Shown here: positions 1 through 11,270 of the stretch, one piece after another
How positions within the stretch are numbered: the stretch's first letter is position 1
Layout of the letters: each line of letters starts with the position of its first letter
From: Raphanus sativus
Taxonomy: Eukaryota; Streptophyta; Magnoliopsida; Brassicales; Brassicaceae
DNA length: 64,000 nucleotides
Direction: 5' to 3'
Assembly: GCF_000801105.2 (NCBI RefSeq)
Contig: NC_079517.1
Location: 23,125,973-23,189,972, forward strand
Made by a program: the position numbers and the translations under genes
Notes under the pieces: generated by a model
What the model saw: only the letters and a program-made list of their open reading frames with translations
What the model was told of the DNA's origin: nothing
Database searches by the model: none

Positions 1-190
1 AACGACGTGTCTCGGGACCCAAAGTATCAAACCGATTTTGATACTTTACCGGGGAGAAAATACTTCAGTTGCAAAAATTTTGAGGTAATTTATGGAAACT
101 TTCGGGTTCGTTTTATGTGCAGATTTTGATATTTGCATGTTTTACGTGTAGAATGATGGTTTCCATTTCCGGCAACCATGGGTCTTCAGA

Positions 191-295
191 GTCCAGGAAG
201 AGGTTGAAATGTTAAGGAAGCGTGTGGATACGATGGATGCATAGATTGCTGAACTGAAGTATAAGCTTACCAGTCTGAATCCTACCACTCCATGA
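191..295 (+). pseudogene. Terminal exon remnant with coiled coil
   Basis: One frame reads a short heptad-like, charged segment (EEVEMLRKRVDTMDA, then a TAG, then IAELKYKL) ending at a TGA at 293-295. A GTGTAG that could be a splice acceptor lies near 140-150. The pattern is that of the last exon of a coiled-coil protein, but I do not recognise the family. The in-frame TAG argues for a decayed copy. The gene would extend left of the window. Confidence 0.3.
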
Positions 296-480
296 TATGC
301 GTCCGGTCCATGACATTCGTCTACTTAAGGATGTAAAGGACTCACTATATGTTGTTGTTGTTTGCTTAAGGATGATGTGAGATTCAGATTATGTATGTTA
401 TGTTCACGTACTATCTATTTCGAGTCTTCTATTTCAGTTATAGATGTTATGTTCTGGATGTTCAGTTATAGATTTGTGAA

Positions 481-715
481 GTTAGACTAAGTTAGACTAA
501 GTTGAAAGTGGGACTTTGAAAACTTTCCCCTACTTGCTCATTCACGATTTAGGTATTCCTCTAGATTAACGAAGTTAGACTAAGTTGAAAGTGGAACTTT
601 GAAAGGTTTCCCCTGCTTGCTCATGCATAAGCTATACGAATTACTTTAGATTTACCAAGTTAGACCAAGTTGAGAGTGAAACTTTTAAAAGTTCCCCTAC
701 TTTAAGCAGTTCTAT
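481..715. repeat. Tandem repeat, three copies of about 85 bp
   Basis: The phrase GTTAGACTAAGTTGAAAGTG recurs near 490, 573 and 659 (the last as GTTAGACCAAGTTGAGAGTG). Each copy is followed by a diverged AACTTT...CCCCTACTT tract. The 10-mer GTTAGACTAA is itself doubled at 481-500. No gene is seen between 296 and 838 apart from this repeat. Confidence 0.7.
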
Positions 716-838
716 GAAATAAAGTCTTCAACAACAAACAGGAAAGTCATACGGGAATTCAAAGAGAGAACTCATACAAACCAAAATAGTCTTCAACAAC
801 AAACAAGTAGACTTTATTAAAACAACCACATACGGATT

Positions 839-3560
839 TCACACCGTCTTCTTACCTCCCTTCTTTGTCTTCTGCTTCTTTCCAACTGTTTTCTCCCGGG
901 GAGTTATACTCTTATGGGCTGTCTTCTTCTGGGCTGACTCCTTCTGCTTCTTTTCACCTGCCTTCTGCTGGGCACCTCTGGTCCTCTTCGGAGCTGCCTC
1001 CTTCTGAGCTGCCTGCTCCTCCATCTGGCTTCTTGTCCCAATGGGAATCACATTATTTGGCTTTTTCGAAGGAACTACTTCTTCTCCATCATCTTTTCTC
1101 GCCCTCTTCTTTTTCTCCATCCTATTTGCCTTCTCAGAATTTGCCTTCTCAGACATCTTACTCTCGAGCTGCACAGCCGCTGCAGACATCTCTGCAGTAT
1201 CATCCATGTCATCATCACCATTACCATGTTCACTCTGCACTAGGTTTGCAATATGGAGAACAGTGTCATCAACATCTTCCTCCGAGTCCTTATCACCACC
1301 ATCATCTTCCTCCGACTCCTTATCACCACCATCTTCTACCTCCGACTCCTTACCACCCCCATCTTCTTTCTCTGACTCCTTATGACCAACATCATCTTCC
1401 TCCGACTCCTTATCTCCAACATCTTCCTCTGACGCCTTATCTCCAAGACTTTTCACTTTGTCTTCTAGAAGAGTTAGCTGGTTAGACAATGAAATGAGTT
1501 TTTTGTTCACTTCCTTCATAGCATCTCGGATTGCATTCATAAGCCGACCTTCCATCGCTTTTAAAGCCCTGTCCATGAGCCTCCACCGAATCTGCATGAG
1601 CCTGACCAGGTTCTGCATTATTGGATGGTCCTCCAATAGCAGGACTGGTGGGATCTTCAACCAGAGCTGTACGAGCCCCAAAATCGATGCCGAACTGTTC
1701 TTCAAAGAAAACTTGTTTCTTCCCTTCTGTATTATCTTGGTCCAACGATCAACTGCTGCATCATCGTTGTCATCGGCCCAACAACTTTCCTTGCCCATCC
1801 CTATGCTTTCTAGAAGTTCCTTCTCAGCCGCTGTTGCTACCAAGATACTGTCAATATCCTGTGGCATATGCACATAAAACATTAATTACCTTAGTTTCAC
1901 CAAGTTTTCATAAGTCCCTTCTCCTTAATTCGACTACACATAAAACACCAATTACATTAGTATCACCAAGTTTCATTTTCACTGCATTCATATTGAATTC
2001 CTTGGTTCCACTTTTGCGTTTGTACTGCATCTTGCACATCCGCGGGCAACCAGGGCGTGCACCATTCACAATTTCTCGGTAATGGTTCCTCAAGCTTGGA
2101 ATTGCCTCAAAGGCCAACAACTATGAACACACAACAAAAAAAACATTAACATCAATTTAACAATAAGACAACTAACTAAGTCTAAGAGAGCTTAAGAATA
2201 CCTTCAAAGGAATAGGAAAGCTTGTAAAAACCCAACTCGTCGGCACAACCCCGTCGCATTTCTCTAAGAAGCTAGAGACGTCCTTCAAGTTATGTTCAAA
2301 TGCATACCGCCCCCAAGAGAACTTTTAACAGGCATCTAGGTCATCAACAACAGTCATGAAGAAACTGTCCACAAGTGATGCTCCCTCTCCACTCTCTGGC
2401 TAAGAAGTACAGAGCGGCCATCTTTCGACGATCCTCAGATGGCTTTGATTTCATTGCCAACATATGCTTCTCCAGGTCAGCATATGTAACCCTTTTCCCT
2501 TCAAAATACTTTCTCATGAATGTTGTACCACTCAGCCTCTCATGGTTGGGGGGATACTCATGGCAGTATTGTCCAGAAATGAGTCTGAATTCTCTGAGAG
2601 TGTATCGGATCGGGACGCCATTAACGATAACTCGTACTTCATCGCTACACAAGCTGATCGCAAAACGAGAAGCCACATTCCTATCCACTTCTTCTTTTGG
2701 TTTTTAATATGGAAGAAATGTTGGAACTGTGGGTGTTCTAAAAACCATTCCACCTCCTTCTGTTTCAGGATCGTTTGTATATTTCTTATCGCCGTGTCAA
2801 TGTAACATTTTCCTGAAAGCTTTAAAGACTTTTGATACTGGCTTGAAGGAAAGTGTAACTTGTGTGGTCGCATGCCTTCTTCTTCGTCATCTATAAGCTA
2901 CACTCAAGTGAAAACCGGATCACGTACGACATCTTACAACCATCAACATAAAGTTTGGCAAACTTGGACTTAGTTAAACAATCATAAAGTTGAAGATTTT
3001 CTTGGTTTCAAAAAATTGCCACAACTATATTGTTGAAGTACACTTAGATTTGCAAAGTCATTAACACATTATAAGTTTTACTTCGTTTCTCAATGTTTTT
3101 TTTTAAAAAAACAATTGTTTCTCAATGTTACACTAACTAGAAATTGCACTTAGTTCTCCACACTTATCTAAATCTTTCAAATCATCTTTCGAAAAGTTTT
3201 CGAAGTTCTACAAATGCCTTGCTATTTGAGAGTATTTGAATACTTACCTTTGCATGCAAATCAGCTTCATGTTCTCGTACTGATAGGGTCGTCCTTTTTT
3301 TTAGCTTCTTCGTCATTTCTTCGGGCCTCCAGACTATCTCCTTCTTTGGGCTCCTTCTCTTCTTCTATGGGTTCCTTCTCTTCTTCTCTGGGTTTCTTCT
3401 CTTCGTCTCCGGCTTCCTCCTCTTCCTCTTTATCACTTGCGACAGATTTGTCGATGGTGCTTGGGTTTGCTTCTCCGGAGAAAGTAACCATACTCGTTTC
3501 TTCTCCTCCTACACTACTCGAGCCATCTTCTTTCGCCTTTGGATTGTCTCGATTCAACAT
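839..3560 (-). pseudogene. DUF1985-type (ULP-like transposon family) pseudogene, no peptidase domain
   Basis: This is a multi-exon reading frame on the minus strand. It starts at the ATG ending at 3560 with an acidic, Lys/Glu-rich leader (to 3267). It continues with a DUF1985-like region at about 2880-2200 (EVEWFLEHPQFQHFF, then VNGVPIRYTLREF and YCHEYPPNHERL), which changes frame near 2690. A conserved tail follows at about 2120-1980 (GARPGCPRMCKM). The long last exon, about 1858-839, begins after a CCACAG acceptor and contains Glu/Asp-rich repeats of the KESEEDDGGD kind and a Lys-rich end. Within that exon the frame shifts twice around 1740 and 1570. Such proteins accompany ULP1-type cysteine peptidases in Mutator-like elements of Brassicaceae, but no peptidase domain is visible here. 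I infer a dead transposon gene; the exact exon ends are uncertain. Confidence 0.6.
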
Positions 3561-3730
3561 GATTTGGATTTTGATTCTCGATTGTGGTTTCGCGATTGAG
3601 TAGGGTTTTCATAGAAACGCGAACGGTCGACACAGGGGAGAAATGAGTTAGAAAGAGTGAATCCTTAACAAGTTGAATTCATTTTTTTTTTGTTATTACT
3701 TTACTTTTCAACCTCAATTTTCAACCAATA

Positions 3731-3823
3731 AGGGGAAACGTATTCAGGAATTCAATTTCTGAGGGGAAACTTATTCAGGAATTCAATTTCTGAGGGGAAA
3801 CGTATTCAGGAATTCAATTTCTG
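3731..3823. repeat. Tandem repeat, 3 x 31 bp
   Basis: Three head-to-tail copies of AGGGGAAACGTATTCAGGAA plus TTCAATTTCTG follow one another with one G/T difference, at 3731-3761, 3762-3792 and 3793-3823. They lie upstream of the DUF1985 pseudogene start, on the promoter side of that minus-strand gene. Confidence 0.9.
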
Positions 3824-4437
3824 GAAGTGGGTATCCGAATTTGTTGGGTCGGTATTGGGTTCGGGTTTGGATAAATCCAAACGTATTTAGGAATTCAACG
3901 TGTTTCTTACTGAAATTGGAAACTCAAGTTGTGTCTCCCAACGTAAATTTTTCAAATGTATTTAAAGTTTTATTTGGGATTAAAGGATAACTATAACCTT
4001 TCTCTGCAAGATTTACATATTAGAGTTTAGTCCTTAATAATCATTAAATTTTTAAAGATTGTTAGCAAGTGAACAGCCTGTTAATGGCAAGGGAAAAGCA
4101 ACTATAATTCGTAGCAAGATAACAGTTGGTTAATGGCAATGGAAAAACAACTATAGCTGGTTGAACCACTGCAGAAAATCATGTATGAAAACTAGAATGA
4201 AAACTCAAAACAACATCCGAATTAACAAAGGTCTCTTTTAGATTATTGTTTTCATAGTGCTGCTACCAGATAACATAACATAAATACTATATCGTTTCAT
4301 AACATATATGAAAGGCCTTTTAACCACACATGTTTTGGATCACATCATCCGACGCTTTTCTCTTCCGAGTAGCTTCATCATTCGTAGTGGATGCCAAAGC
4401 CACCTCTTCTGATTCCTGTATTTACGCTTAATATTAC
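3824..4437. other. AT-rich intergenic stretch
   Basis: No coding signal was found on either strand. A phrase of the type AACAG..TGTTAATGGCAAGGGAAAAGCAACTATA occurs twice in diverged form near 4073 and 4121, which hints at an old local duplication. Nothing else is recognisable. Confidence 0.4.
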
Positions 4438-5060
4438 CTAGGGCAACTTGATATGGTAAATATTTGGAGACACTCTAGTATTACAAAGTGTTACCTGCTC
4501 AACAAACGATGGTTTGACATCTCTTGTTGATGCACTCTTTCCTTTCGCTTCCTTCACAAAAGCTTCCACCTTTCTAAGTCTTTTATCCACCTCATCAATA
4601 TTGTCAATGACAACCTTAATCCCCTTGTCGACAGAATTCTTTAACCCTTCTTCAATCAAAGTTCGAAACGGTATATAATCTTCCTCCTCGTCTTTATTCA
4701 TCACCCCGTCTCGGTCTGGCTCTTTTAGAAAATCAACGTTTAACCCCTCTTTCCTACCAGCACATCTTGATTGTACAAATCTCCAACTAGTTCTACGTCC
4801 GGAAGGAAATAGCCGGCTAATACTCTCCAAAATTATATGTTAGTTTATACTCTCAGCTACATACCGTCTTATGAGCTATCGTCGGGTTACTGTCGTTTTG
4901 TCTGCTCTGTGCTTCTACAGTAGCATGCTGCATCGGCTCCCTCCCCGACATTTGTAATACTTCTTTAACAAACGTACCAAAGGGGTTTAACCGTCTGAGC
5001 GACCATGGGATCCCGCTGGTTGACGGCAAAATAGATCGGCTTCATCTTTTTACGGACCAT
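4438..5060 (-). pseudogene. Decayed fragment of a DUF1985/ULP-like family protein
   Basis: The minus frame from 4830 to 4438 encodes a soluble, charged, helix-prone segment (LIEEGLKNSVDKGIKV, IDEVDKRLRKVEAFVKEA). It resembles the coiled-coil region that follows DUF1985 in ULP-like transposon genes. Upstream on the same strand (about 5060-4840) there is a second short frame starting MVRKKMKPIYFAVNQRDP. No start, stop or catalytic motif ties them together. Assignment to the family rests on general character and on the neighbouring gene at 839-3560, so it is weak. Confidence 0.3.
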
Positions 5061-5333
5061 GGATCCCAAAGCCCTAAATCTCGAATTTTTTAAAATTTGA
5101 ATTTCAGATTGGTAAAGGTCTCATTTCAGAAATTAATTTTGTTTTGATATATCATTATAATAAACGTTAAAAAATTACACAGTGACATGCTGGCGGTGAA
5201 AGTGATGCTTTTAGTTACTTACCAGTTGCTGTTGCTTTGCCACTTCTCTGCCGATTTATAATCCCCAAAATAACAGCAGCTTCATAGGCTTATTACCTAA
5301 ATCAACCCAGAAGGGTAATTAGTTTCCCCGTGG

Positions 5334-5340
5334 TATATAA
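5334..5340 (+). promoter_or_regulatory. TATA box upstream of the SINA-like pseudogene
   Basis: TATATAA in the context GTGGTATATAAGCAAAAC lies 22 bp before the first in-frame ATG (5356) and about 105 bp before a second (5446). The spacing suits a short 5' leader to the second ATG better. Confidence 0.45.
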
Positions 5341-5355
5341 GCAAAACTAGGTTTT

Positions 5356-6321
5356 ATGTCTCAAGAGTACTTACATCACTCTGCAGACGGCTGCACACTT
5401 GCTCATTCCTTTTCATTTCCCACTCTCAGATTCAGACTTCTCGACATGGACCGAGTTGGACCTTGCAACAACTGGCAATCTCTGGATAGTTGCCTCGATA
5501 ACATGAGGCTTCGCTTATGGCGCCTCGAGGTATCTGTCTGTATATGGGACCCTGTATATGTTATGCGATTTAATGGATTGTTTCTTATTACTATAGAGAA
5601 CCACCCAAAAAATTGTTTCTTCTTCTTACTTTTAGATAAAGAGTTATTGTCGATAGATAAACTCTGATATACGCATTGGTGATATTCACACATAGATTTC
5701 TTATATGTCTTATAATTTAGATAAATAGTTACTGACACAACTATTTTTAAAGTTATAAGGATCATGTTCTTGAGGTTCCATGTGCAAACGCAGAGTTTAG
5801 TTGCCCCCGTAAATGTGACATGTTTTAAAATGCAAAGCCATTTGCATCAGTGCGAATACAGTAGTGCATTGGAAGGGCGTTGTGTCTGCCCATTTAGCGG
5901 CTGCAACTTCATTGGAACATACCGTAAATTGTACGATCACGCCAGCAGTGGCCATTCTGGCGAGTTGCAGATGATTGAATGTGGAGAAACAATGCCTATA
6001 AGCTTTGCTAATCATCAGAGGGTAGTTCTCAAGGAACAAAGTAGGGGAGGAGGAGAACTTATTGTTGTGGATCGTCTCATCCAGCCACATGGTGCACATT
6101 TCAATGTAAGATGTATTTCGCCTAACGTTCGTGGAATGGGAAACTTCTCCTGGAAGCTGACGGTATGTTTAAGATGTACATTGTCATTTGAACGATCGAT
6201 AATCGCCAGAGCTAATAGTGTAAGCAGCCAACTACCTCCTGAGCCTTTTGTTGTTCCTTCGTTCATGGGTAATGCCACTGAGCTTCTCATATTAATCAAT
6301 AGGGTTGAGAGTGTTGTTTAG
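5356..6321 (+). pseudogene. SINA-like (SIAH zinc finger) pseudogene without RING
   Basis: A first exon (5356-5529) ends at a CTCGAG|GTATCT donor. A second exon opens after TTATAAG at 5760 in the same phase and reads DHVLEVPCANAEFSCPRK, typical of the start of the SIAH-type zinc finger. A frameshift near 5822 moves the frame to HLHQCEYSS, then CVCPFSGCNFIGTYRKLYDH and SGH, the Cys/His pattern of that finger. A C-terminal part follows (QPHGAHFNVRC and PPEPFVVPSFMGN). SINA-like proteins are E3 ubiquitin ligases needing an N-terminal RING to bind E2. Here exon 1 lacks the RING cysteine pattern, so ligase activity is not expected. Whether exon 1 is foreign or simply decayed cannot be told. The copy may have been captured by a transposon, because the repeat block that follows it also follows the ULP1 gene. 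Confidence 0.65.
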
Positions 6322-6420
6322 GGAGGTCGATGATTATGTGTTTGCAGTTTACTTTTCGAACCTTTTCATGTTTGCAACTTATGTTTGGTAACTTTTGTTT
6401 AAAATGGTGCGAACTAACTT

Positions 6421-8725
6421 CTCTTATTATTATACCTTGTGCTTACTCATGACATTGACAAACGAAAGAAATTAGCAGATATAGAACTAATTTGACTAAC
6501 AAGAAGATTTAACTCCTATTCCTGCCTGGTTTTTGTAATCCTTTAGCAAAGATTAGATACTCAGCTGATGGATTGCCAATACTCAGCTGCTAGCTTGCCA
6601 ATATTCCTCTGTTTCGCTTGAATTCAGTAAGGGTGAAAAGGTAATTATGAGCTTTTTAACAGAACGGTAGAGGGGTCACGTGCCTCACGTTTAGTAAGGG
6701 TGAAAGGTAATTGCGGCCCCTTGCTTTTAGTGGGTGTCATCCTTCGGGAACCCATTTATCACCTTAAACTTTGCTAAGCGCTGGTATAAACTTCCCGTCG
6801 GCCTGCTATTACCTTGCAAATATAGTATTGTCTTGCGACAGCCTGCTCTTACCTTGCGAACTTAATATAATATTGCTTGCTCTTATCTTAGGCTTGAGCC
6901 TGTGGTTACGGTCCCCTTGCTTCTAGTGGTTGGCAGATAGTTACCTAGAATTTCTTAGGTGTACCTAGTTTTACAGAGCAACGCAACAGCCTGTAATCGG
7001 CAGGGGAATATAACCTTATTAGCTTGCCCACAGCCTGCCTTACCTTGGGAACTTAATATTGCCTTGCCAGTGTTTCTTTTTGTTTTTTTTTTCAGACCTG
7101 CCACTGAGACTAGGGATCTACAGGACCTTCTTAAAGCTTACTAAATATTTCAGATAAAAATTATTATTATATTCATATTAAAAGTGTATTTCGTTCAAAA
7201 ACTATTATATTTTGGTTATAATTATTAAAATAAAAAGTTAAAGGAACATCATGTAAATTAAAAGTATGCCTCTATTATAGAGGAACATCTGGTATATTAT
7301 TTCATATAGAGTTAAAATAGCTATGGTTGCAGATGCTCTTAGAATTTCGTAGGTGTATCTAGTTATACACCTTTTATTATTATACCTTTTTGTGCTTACT
7401 CATTACATCTTGGGATTGAGCTTGTGGTTACGGTCCCCTTGCTTTTTAGTGGTTGGCAGATATTTACCTAGAATTTCTTAGGTGTACCTAGTTATACAGA
7501 GCAACGCAACAGCCTGTAATTGGCAGGGGAATATCACCTTATGCTGCCCACAGCCTGCCCTTACCTTGGGAACTTAATATTGCTTTGCCAGTGCTTCGTT
7601 TTGTTTTTTTTCAGACCTGCCAGTGAGACTAGGGATCTAAAGGACCTTCTAAAAGCTTCAAAATATTTTAGATAAAAATTATAATTATATTCATATTAAA
7701 AGTGTATTTCGTTCAAAAACTATTATATTTTGGTTATAATTATTAAAATAAAAAGTTAAAGTAACATCATGTAAATTAAAAGTATGTCTCTATTATAGAG
7801 GAACAACTGGTATATTATTTCATATAGAGTTAAAAATAGCTATGGTTGCAGATGCTCTTAGAATTTCGTAGGTGTACGTAGTTATACACATCTTATTATT
7901 ATACCTTTTTGTGCTTACTCATGACATCTTGGGCTTGGACCTGTGGTTACGGTCCCCTTGCTCCAGTGGTTGGCATATAGTTACCTAGAATTTCTTAGGT
8001 GTACCTAGTTATACAGAGCAATGCAAAAGCCTGTCGGCAGAGGAATATCACCTTTGGCATGCCCACAGGCTGCCCTTACCTTGCGAACTTAATATTGCCT
8101 TACCAGTGTTTCTTTTTGTTTTTTTTGCGGGCGTGCCAGTGAGACTAGGGATCTAAATGACCTTCTAAAAGCTTACAAAATATCTTAGATAAAACTTATA
8201 ATTATATTCATATTAAAAGTGTATTTCGTTCAAAAACTATTATATTTTGGTTATAATTATTTAAATAAAAATTTAAAGGAACATCAGGTAAATTAAAAGT
8301 ATGCCTCTATTATAGAGAAACATCTGGTATATTATTTCATATAGAGTTAAAAATAGTTATGGTTGCAGATGCTCTTAGAATTTCTTAGGTGTACCTAGTT
8401 ATACACCTCTTATTATTATACCTTTTTTGTGCTTACTCATCACATTGACAAACAAAAGAAATTAGCAGATATATAACTAATTTGACGTACAAGAAAATTT
8501 AACTCCTATTCCTGCCCGGTTTATATTATTTGGTCTTTTCTAATCCGTTGGCAAAAATTAGATACTCAGCTGATCGCTTGCCAATACTCAGCTGATGGCT
8601 TGCCAATACTCAGCTGCTAGCTTGCCAAAACTCTCATCTGTTTCGCTTGAATTCAGTAAGGGTGAAAAGGTAATTGTGAGCTTTTTAACAGAACGGTGGA
8701 GGGGTCACGTGCCTCACATTTAAGT
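6421..8725 (+). repeat. Direct-repeat block 1 (three ~520-bp units plus flanking 300-bp repeat)
   Basis: The phrase TTACCTAGAATTTCTTAGGT begins units near 6941, 7464 and 7981. Each unit runs through ACAGAGCAACGCAACAGCC, CAGACCTGCCAGTGAGACTA and an AT-rich 250-bp tract containing CCTCTATTATAGAGGAACAT. The outer parts, about 6421-6690 and 8400-8725, are also copies of one another (TACTCAGCTGATGG, GGTGAAAAGGTAATT, GGTCACGTGCCTCAC). The same units in the same orientation reappear at 56.3-58.8 kb. No ORF of substance lies in the block. It may be the end region of a transposon family. Confidence 0.8.
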
Positions 8726-9033
8726 TATATTTTTCGTCATCAATTCATCTTCTGTTCTTCTTCTCCCGTTTCAGATCTTGTATTCATCAGTACCCATCGG
8801 GCGATCTCAGCGAAGTTTATGAGCTGTTAGCTTGTTTTGGGATAAGGTGAAGCATTCCAAAAACTTAAGGTTGTCAAATTTTCCGAAATAGGTTTCCGAT
8901 GTGTGATATAAAACCTTTGTCTTTTTCCTAATTTTTTGGATTACCAATTTCCCGAAATTGCTTACCTGTTTTTCTTTCATTAGGTACTTCTCCCTCGTCT
9001 GATATTGCCAACAAGTGAATACCATGGAGTTCC
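8726..9033 (+). pseudogene. 5' end of ULP-like gene U (leader and first codons)
   Basis: The ATG at 9024 (context ACCATGGAG) is followed after only seven more bases by the LTR of element A. When the right-hand flank of A is read from 44,106 downwards on the minus strand, the open frame continues in register from the same GTTCC, which is therefore a target-site duplication. This fragment thus appears to hold the promoter, leader and start codon of gene U. A CCGTTTCAG at about 8766 could be an acceptor of a leader intron. No clear TATA box is seen. Confidence 0.6.
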
Positions 9034-9472
9034 GGTTGGGGAAAATATCCAGGCATAAGTTTTCTCCAGCTTCCGGATAGGCCCTCGACTTCCGGACCCT
9101 TGCTCAAGGAGAAACCATGGACTGACCCCTGCCTTAGGTCCGACCCCCTTGATCGGATCGACCCTTGAAGCAAAATAGAAGTTTTCCGCCTAAGGGGAAA
9201 CTTCCGTTTTTTCGATTATGGAAGAGTTCTATTACTTGAAGCCGACATCTACGACTATAAAAGGGAAGCCCAAACCCTAGAATAAGGGATCGACAATTCG
9301 AGATTAAGAGATTAGAGTTTAGGCGACTAGAACTAGGGTTTATACAGCAACATGTTGTAGTCCCAAAGAATATACTCAATAACATCTCTTTGCTCTCGAT
9401 TTACAACTCTGTCATACAAATCTTCTAGTGTTCCGTAGTACTAAAACGATCCTACACAAAAATACCCTAACA
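9034..9472 (+). repeat. 5' LTR of element A
   Basis: The LTR runs from GGTTGGGGAAAATATCC (first base mutated from TG) to ATACCCTAACA. TATAAAAG at 9256-9263 is the likely promoter of the genomic RNA. Its nearest relative in the window is the inverted copy at 44,107-44,544, which is clearly closer than the LTRs of element E. That identifies the two as one LTR pair. Confidence 0.85.
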
Positions 9473-9492
9473 GTTTGGCGCTAGAAGGAGGA
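9473..9492 (+). other. Primer-binding site of element A
   Basis: GTTTGGCGCTAGAAGGAGGA follows the LTR end immediately. The same TTTGGCGCTAGAAGGA sits next to the 5' LTRs of D and E, as expected of a tRNA-complementary priming site. The tRNA species was not determined. Confidence 0.75.
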
Positions 9493-9513
9493 GAGTGATC
9501 CAACTACGTGACG

Positions 9514-11193
9514 ATGGCACTAGAGGACGATTTTAACCAAGCAGAGATGACCCCGAGGGAGATCGAGCTCCTCAACAAGCTCGAGTTTCTTCAAAGTCAG
9601 GTTACCGATCTTCAAAAAGCTCGGGAGACCACACCCGGAGGCCATGAACTTCTTCTCGAAGTTCAAACCCTAAAAGATCAACTTGGAGAACACTCCAAGC
9701 AGCTACAACAGAGCGCCGAGAAGCTAGACGCTATAGAAGCGGAGAATCCTGTCTTCCGACAAGAGAAGCATACCCTCAGTGAAACTAACAACAAGCAAAA
9801 GCGGTTCCGAAATAGGGTTCGACCCATGGCTTCGCTCAATACTCCACGCGATGGTGAAGAAGCACTTCATCGACCCGTTTCCGCCAACGATGAACCCGAA
9901 GGCCGAGAAGCTGCAAACGATGGGACCCGAGTGCAAGTAGATAGCGATTCTGATACGGAAGACGAAGAGTACTCACCCGATGGTCCCGGGATCTCAGACC
10001 CGGCTCTAGACGCCTACTTAGAAAGAGTGGTCTCTGAAAGGTTCGGCACCATTCAATCTATGGTAGAAAGGCTCCCAGGGGTAGCTCCCCTTATTCGGAG
10101 GAGTAATCAGGGGTCCTACTCCAATACACATTTCTTTGAAGAGATCGCCTCGGTGGAGATGCCACGCAAGTTCTCTTTCCCGAGCATAAAGATGTACGAA
10201 GGATTGCTAATTATTCACTCTTAACCTGATTTCTCCAATACTCCAATGCATGCTAGCAGTAGCAATCCCCCGGGACGCACGGGAAGCTACCATGTGCAGG
10301 GGATTCGGATCAACCTTGACTGGCCCTGCTCTCCAGTGGTACATCAATCTTCCTACCAAGTCCATCAAGTCCTTTGCAGCCCTTAGCGACAAGTTCGTAG
10401 AGCAATTGGCTAGTAGTCGCAACCTAAAGAGGAACTCAGGCGACCTCTATGAAGTCCTCCAGCATAGGAAGGAACCCCTTCGTTCCTACATAGCACGCTT
10501 CAACCAAGAGAAGGTGGCTATCCCTGAGTGCAACGCTGATACGACTAACTCAGCCTTCAAGCGGGGCCTACTCCCAGAGAGAGATCTCTACAAGGAGCTG
10601 ATCAAATACAAGTGCAGGACTATGGAGGACGTATTGTCTCGTGCTTGGCTTAAGTAAGGTGGGAAGAAGATGTTGCTAGTAGGGCCAAAGCCTGTCCGAA
10701 GTACGATCAGAAGTCCTCCAAGCCAACTAGGAATGATCGTGATGAGCCCACTCATCCCAAGTCCGCTAGGAAAACCAGTAACTCGAGCAAGGGCATGTAT
10801 CAACACCGCCCTTTACCTAGATCCGAAGGAATGATGGTATCCACATGGCCCGATATCTCCCATCTTGTGATATCAAAGCCGGAGCTAATTGGTGTCCTGC
10901 GACAAATGGGTCCCCAAGTCAAATGGCCCCCTAAGATGAAGGCTGCGGAGGCTATTCGAAACCCCAAGCGATGGTGCGAGTTCCATAGCGACCATGGTCA
11001 CACCACGGAAGATTGTATAGCCTTGAAGATGGAAGTCGCCGAGCTCCTCAAGAAAGGCTACCTAAGGGAGTTCCTCTCAGATAAGGCCAAGAACCTTCTA
11101 AATAAGGAAGGTCCCGGTCTCCCCACCGAAGCAGCTCCCGCGTTGCCATCGCAGCAAGATCGAGTGATCCATGTCATCTCAGGCGGGTCATAG
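9514..11193 (+). pseudogene. gag of element A (broken)
   Basis: The reading begins at the ATG of CGATGGCACTAG (an in-frame GTG lies two codons earlier). An N-terminal coiled-coil region leads into an acidic linker, then the capsid-like gag domain (about 10,150-10,660: GPALQWYINLP, LRSYIARFNQ, FKRGLLPE). A knuckle-type sequence follows, CEFHSDHGHTTEDC (about 10,975-11,020), which packages RNA in such elements. The frame is lost at about 10,205 (deletion of the segment that E still carries there), at the TAA near 10,655 and again around 10,790. The final stop near 11,191 replaces what is read through in E. The product would have been a structural polyprotein; this copy cannot make it. Confidence 0.8.
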
Positions 11194-11270
11194 GTAAGCG
11201 GAATCAGTAGTGCTGCTGCCAAGAGAAATACTCGCAATGCCAGGAACGGTCAAGAGGCCGAGGGTCCTCA

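Noticed and set aside
865..1485. Plus-strand Ser/His/Pro-rich ORF
   Set aside because: It is the shadow of the Glu/Asp/Lys-rich minus-strand frame of the DUF1985 pseudogene and has no independent motif.
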